DNA from: Candidatus Nucleicultrix amoebiphila FS5
GTDB lineage: Bacteria; Pseudomonadota; Alphaproteobacteria; Caedimonadales; Nucleicultricaceae
DNA: 64,000 nt
Reading direction: 5' to 3'
NCBI RefSeq assembly: GCF_002117145.1
Contig: NZ_CP008743.1
Coordinates: 682,001-746,000, forward strand
The position numbers and the translations under genes were made by a program. A model generated the notes under the pieces. The model did not search any database, had not been told where the DNA came from, and saw only the letters and a list, made by a program, of their open reading frames with translations. Of this stretch, positions 61,712-64,000 are shown piece by piece (position 1 is the stretch's first letter; every line of letters starts with the position of its first letter).

Positions 61712-64000
61712 ATGGCTGAGAAGAAAGACACTCCCGATTCAAAGAAGAAAACTTTGAGCATTAAAAAAAGTTTCGAGATCAATAAGATCGTGGACGCGGG
61801 GCAGATTCGTCAAAGCTTCTCCCACGGACGATCAAAAACGGTTTCTGTTGAAGTCAAACGTAAGCGCACTATTGATACGAACGATCAACAAGGGCAAAAA
61901 TCTCTCTTACAAGGAGAAGAATGGAGCGACCAACAAGAGGGAAAGTTATCTGACGCTGAAATCGAATCACGTCTTAAACTTTTGCAAGACGCCAAACGTC
62001 AAGAAGAAGAGCGTAAGCAGTTAGAGCGCGAAAAATCAGAACAAGAGGTTCCTCAAAAACCTAGTGAGCCTGAACCCATAGAAGAAACTCAGACAGAAGA
62101 AGAGAAAGTTTCTGAACCAGAAATCCCTCTTCCACCTCCTATTGAATCTGAAAAGAAATCTTATGATCCATCTCATCATATTCATCGTCCAACCTTCACA
62201 GGTCGTTTTATTGACCTGGATGAAGAAGGCGAAGAAGAGATTAAGAATCGGCGAGCCAGCCAAGCTGCACGAGAAGCGCATCGTAAAACTCTCTCCGTTC
62301 CTAAACGTGGTGGAAGTGAAACTGATTTTCGCAAACAACTTCATCGTTTAACTGTCGAAGAGGCTATGCAAGACCCTGAGCAAGAAAAAATGCGCAGTCT
62401 TGCTTCTTTGAAGCGTGCCCGAGAAAAGGAAAAACACAAACTTCAAAAATCTTTAGGCCTTACAGAAGAGCAAAAGAAAATTGTCCGTGAAGTTATCGTA
62501 CCTGAAGCAATCACGGTACAAGAACTTTCAAACCGTATGGCCGTTCGTAGCGCCGACGTTATCAAAACACTTATGCGTCTTGGAGTAATGGCCACGATCA
62601 ACCAAGTTTTGGATTCGGATACTGCAGAACTCGTTGTTTCAGAGTTTGGGCATATCATTAAAAAGGTAGCAGAATCAGACGTTGAAACTGGCCTGAAGCT
62701 TGAGGATGATCTCGATCATCTCAAAGTCACACGTCCTCCTGTCGTTACAGTTATGGGACATGTTGACCATGGCAAAACGTCTCTTCTTGATACCATACGT
62801 AAAAGTAGCGTCGCAAATCATGAAGCAGGTGGCATAACACAACATATTGGTGCTTATCAAATAACCATGCCCTCTGGAGGGAAAATTACCTTTATTGACA
62901 CGCCAGGTCACGCTGCTTTTACACAAATGCGCGCACGTGGTGCGAACGTCACTGATATTGTTATTCTAGTTGTGGCGGCTGATGACGGTGTTATGGAACA
63001 AACCATTGAAGCGATCAATCATGCAAAAGCGGCCAATGTTCCAATTATCGTCGCTATCAATAAAATTGATAAGCCAGACGCACGTCCTGAACGTGTAAAG
63101 ACAGAACTATTATCCCATGGCATTGTTGTTGAAGAAATGGGTGGTGATGTTATTGCTGTTGAAGTTTCAGCAAAAAACAACATCAATATTGATAAACTAG
63201 AAGAAATTATTCTTCTACAAGCTGATCTTCTTGGCCTGAAAGCTAACCCTAATCGTTATGCTGAAGGTGTCGTGATCGAATCAAAAGTTGAAGTTGGTAA
63301 AGGTCCAGTTGCAACAATACTCGTACAACGTGGCACCTTAAAAATCGGTGATATTTTTGTTGCTGGTGCTGAATGGGGGCGTGTACGTGCGTTAACTGAT
63401 GAAAACGGAAAAAAGCGTACGGAAGCCGGGCCTTCAACGCCTGTTGAAGTTTTAGGTTTTGACGGATTACCCTCTCCTGGTGATGATTTTCTTGTCGCCG
63501 AAAATGAGGGTAAGGCTAAGGAAGTGGTGGACTATCGTAAACATCGTCAAAAGCAAGCTAAAGTAACAGCGACACCAAAAATTACACTTGATCTGCTTCT
63601 TTCAAAAGCTGCCGAAGGCAAAATGCAAGAGCTGGCATTGATTGTCAAATCTGATGTTCAAGGATCCTTAGAAGCTATTTCTTCAACTCTAAGTAAGCTG
63701 GTTGAAGATAACAAGGAAGTCGCCTTAAGAATTCTCCACACAGGTGTAGGGCCAATTAACGAGAGTGATATTACCTTGGCAAGCTCCACAGGAGCTTTAG
63801 TCATTGGCTTTAATGTACGTGCTAACCCTCAAGCACGAGAGTTAGCTGCTAAAAGTGCTGTTGAGATTCGCTATTATTCCATAATCTACAATATTATTGA
63901 TGATGTGAAAGCTCTTTTAAGTGGTTTGTTAGCTCCAACGTTACAAGAGAAATTCCTTGGCTATGCCGAAATACGTGATGTCTTTAACATCACTAAAGTT
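61712..64000 (+). CDS. infB: translation initiation factor IF-2 (3' end cut by window)
   Basis: 763 codons are open to the window edge. A Lys/Glu/Gln-rich N-terminal part (about 1-230) precedes the IF2_N domain ([20 protein letters not shown]). The GTPase domain has [30 protein letters not shown] and the [11 protein letters not shown] region; then domain 2 and part of domain 3 follow. The domain 4 end is missing. IF-2 brings fMet-tRNA to the 30S subunit. AAGGTGAG precedes ATG 61712. It lies only 25 bases after nusA: the small ylxR gene that usually stands between them in alphaproteobacteria is absent. Confidence 0.96.
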   Translation, partial: MAEKKDTPDSKKKTLSIKKSFEINKIVDAGQIRQSFSHGRSKTVSVEVKRKRTIDTNDQQGQKSLLQGEEWSDQQEGKLSDAEIESRLKLLQDAKRQEEERKQLEREKSEQEVPQKPSEPEPIEETQTEEEKVSEPEIPLPPPIESEKKSYDPSHHIHRPTFTGRFIDLDEEGEEEIKNRRASQAAREAHRKTLSVPKRGGSETDFRKQLHRLTVEEAMQDPEQEKMRSLASLKRAREKEKHKLQKSLGLTEEQKKIVREVIVPEAITVQELSNRMAVRSADVIKTLMRLGVMATINQVLDSDTAELVVSEFGHIIKKVAESDVETGLKLEDDLDHLKVTRPPVVTVMGHVDHGKTSLLDTIRKSSVANHEAGGITQHIGAYQITMPSGGKITFIDTPGHAAFTQMRARGANVTDIVILVVAADDGVMEQTIEAINHAKAANVPIIVAINKIDKPDARPERVKTELLSHGIVVEEMGGDVIAVEVSAKNNINIDKLEEIILLQADLLGLKANPNRYAEGVVIESKVEVGKGPVATILVQRGTLKIGDIFVAGAEWGRVRALTDENGKKRTEAGPSTPVEVLGFDGLPSPGDDFLVAENEGKAKEVVDYRKHRQKQAKVTATPKITLDLLLSKAAEGKMQELALIVKSDVQGSLEAISSTLSKLVEDNKEVALRILHTGVGPINESDITLASSTGALVIGFNVRANPQARELAAKSAVEIRYYSIIYNIIDDVKALLSGLLAPTLQEKFLGYAEIRDVFNITKV

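Overview
The window looks like chromosomal DNA of an alphaproteobacterium with low G+C (about 35-40% by eye). The alphaproteobacterial signs are: a fused MaoC-phosphotransacetylase next to acetate kinase, the lepB-rnc-era-recO block, an NDUFA12-like complex I subunit beside mlaD and a DUF2155 gene, and a Tad pilus set of the CpaA-F type. Low G+C, many nutrient-type MFS carriers and an AmpG-like permease suggest a host-associated lineage, perhaps Holosporales. That placement is inference. No phage, insertion sequence or CRISPR array was seen.

Layout. 1-5167: end of a flagellar operon (flgI, flgJ rod domain, flgN-like, flgK, flgL, fliW). 5222-7545: an L,D-transpeptidase and a MepK-like peptidase. 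7616-10140: MaoC-Pta fusion and ackA. 10292-14480: MFS carrier, an unknown exported protein, an SbtA/SbtB bicarbonate-type pair and a TerC protein. 14477-16395: fumC and tadA. 16451-18654: tRNA-Arg(CCT) followed by a small accessory patch with two orphan genes and a zinc-binding-domain diguanylate cyclase. 18946-21943: LysR regulator, methyltransferase, MHS-type carrier. 22097-30514: lepB-rnc-era-recO-parC, ftsK and lolA, all on the minus strand. 30697-34281: AmpG-like permease, tRNA-Pro(TGG), a short-chain dehydrogenase that seems to start at ATT, and a Na+/alanine symporter. 34487-44957: Tad pilus locus, with two Flp pilins at its far end. 45019-54377: surface-glycan cluster with methyltransferases, glycosyltransferases and a GDP-mannose to GDP-fucose pathway; it contains a decayed tandem duplicate. 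54388-56477: divergent peptide deformylase, DUF2155, mlaD, NDUFA12. 56590-59531: a two-SIS-domain MurQ/GCKR-like protein with an export-type N-terminus and an S66 LD-carboxypeptidase. 59663-64000: rimP-nusA-infB, with infB cut by the window edge.

Themes. Several genes deal with peptidoglycan turnover: an Ldt and its likely 3-3 crosslink hydrolase, an AmpG-like importer, an S66 carboxypeptidase and the MurQ/GCKR-like protein. Flagellum, Tad pilus and fucose/mannose glycan genes serve the cell surface, and the CZB-GGDEF protein could link zinc or redox state to c-di-GMP.

The strongest unusual signals are an 11-bp perfect inverted repeat that contains the start codon of the L,D-transpeptidase (with a possible pseudoknot), the export-type MurQ/GCKR-like protein, the ATT-start dehydrogenase behind tRNA-Pro, a terminator-like hairpin between the rimP promoter and rimP, and the tandem duplicated membrane gene with an internal frameshifting deletion. 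I saw no clear new multi-gene defence or mobile system.
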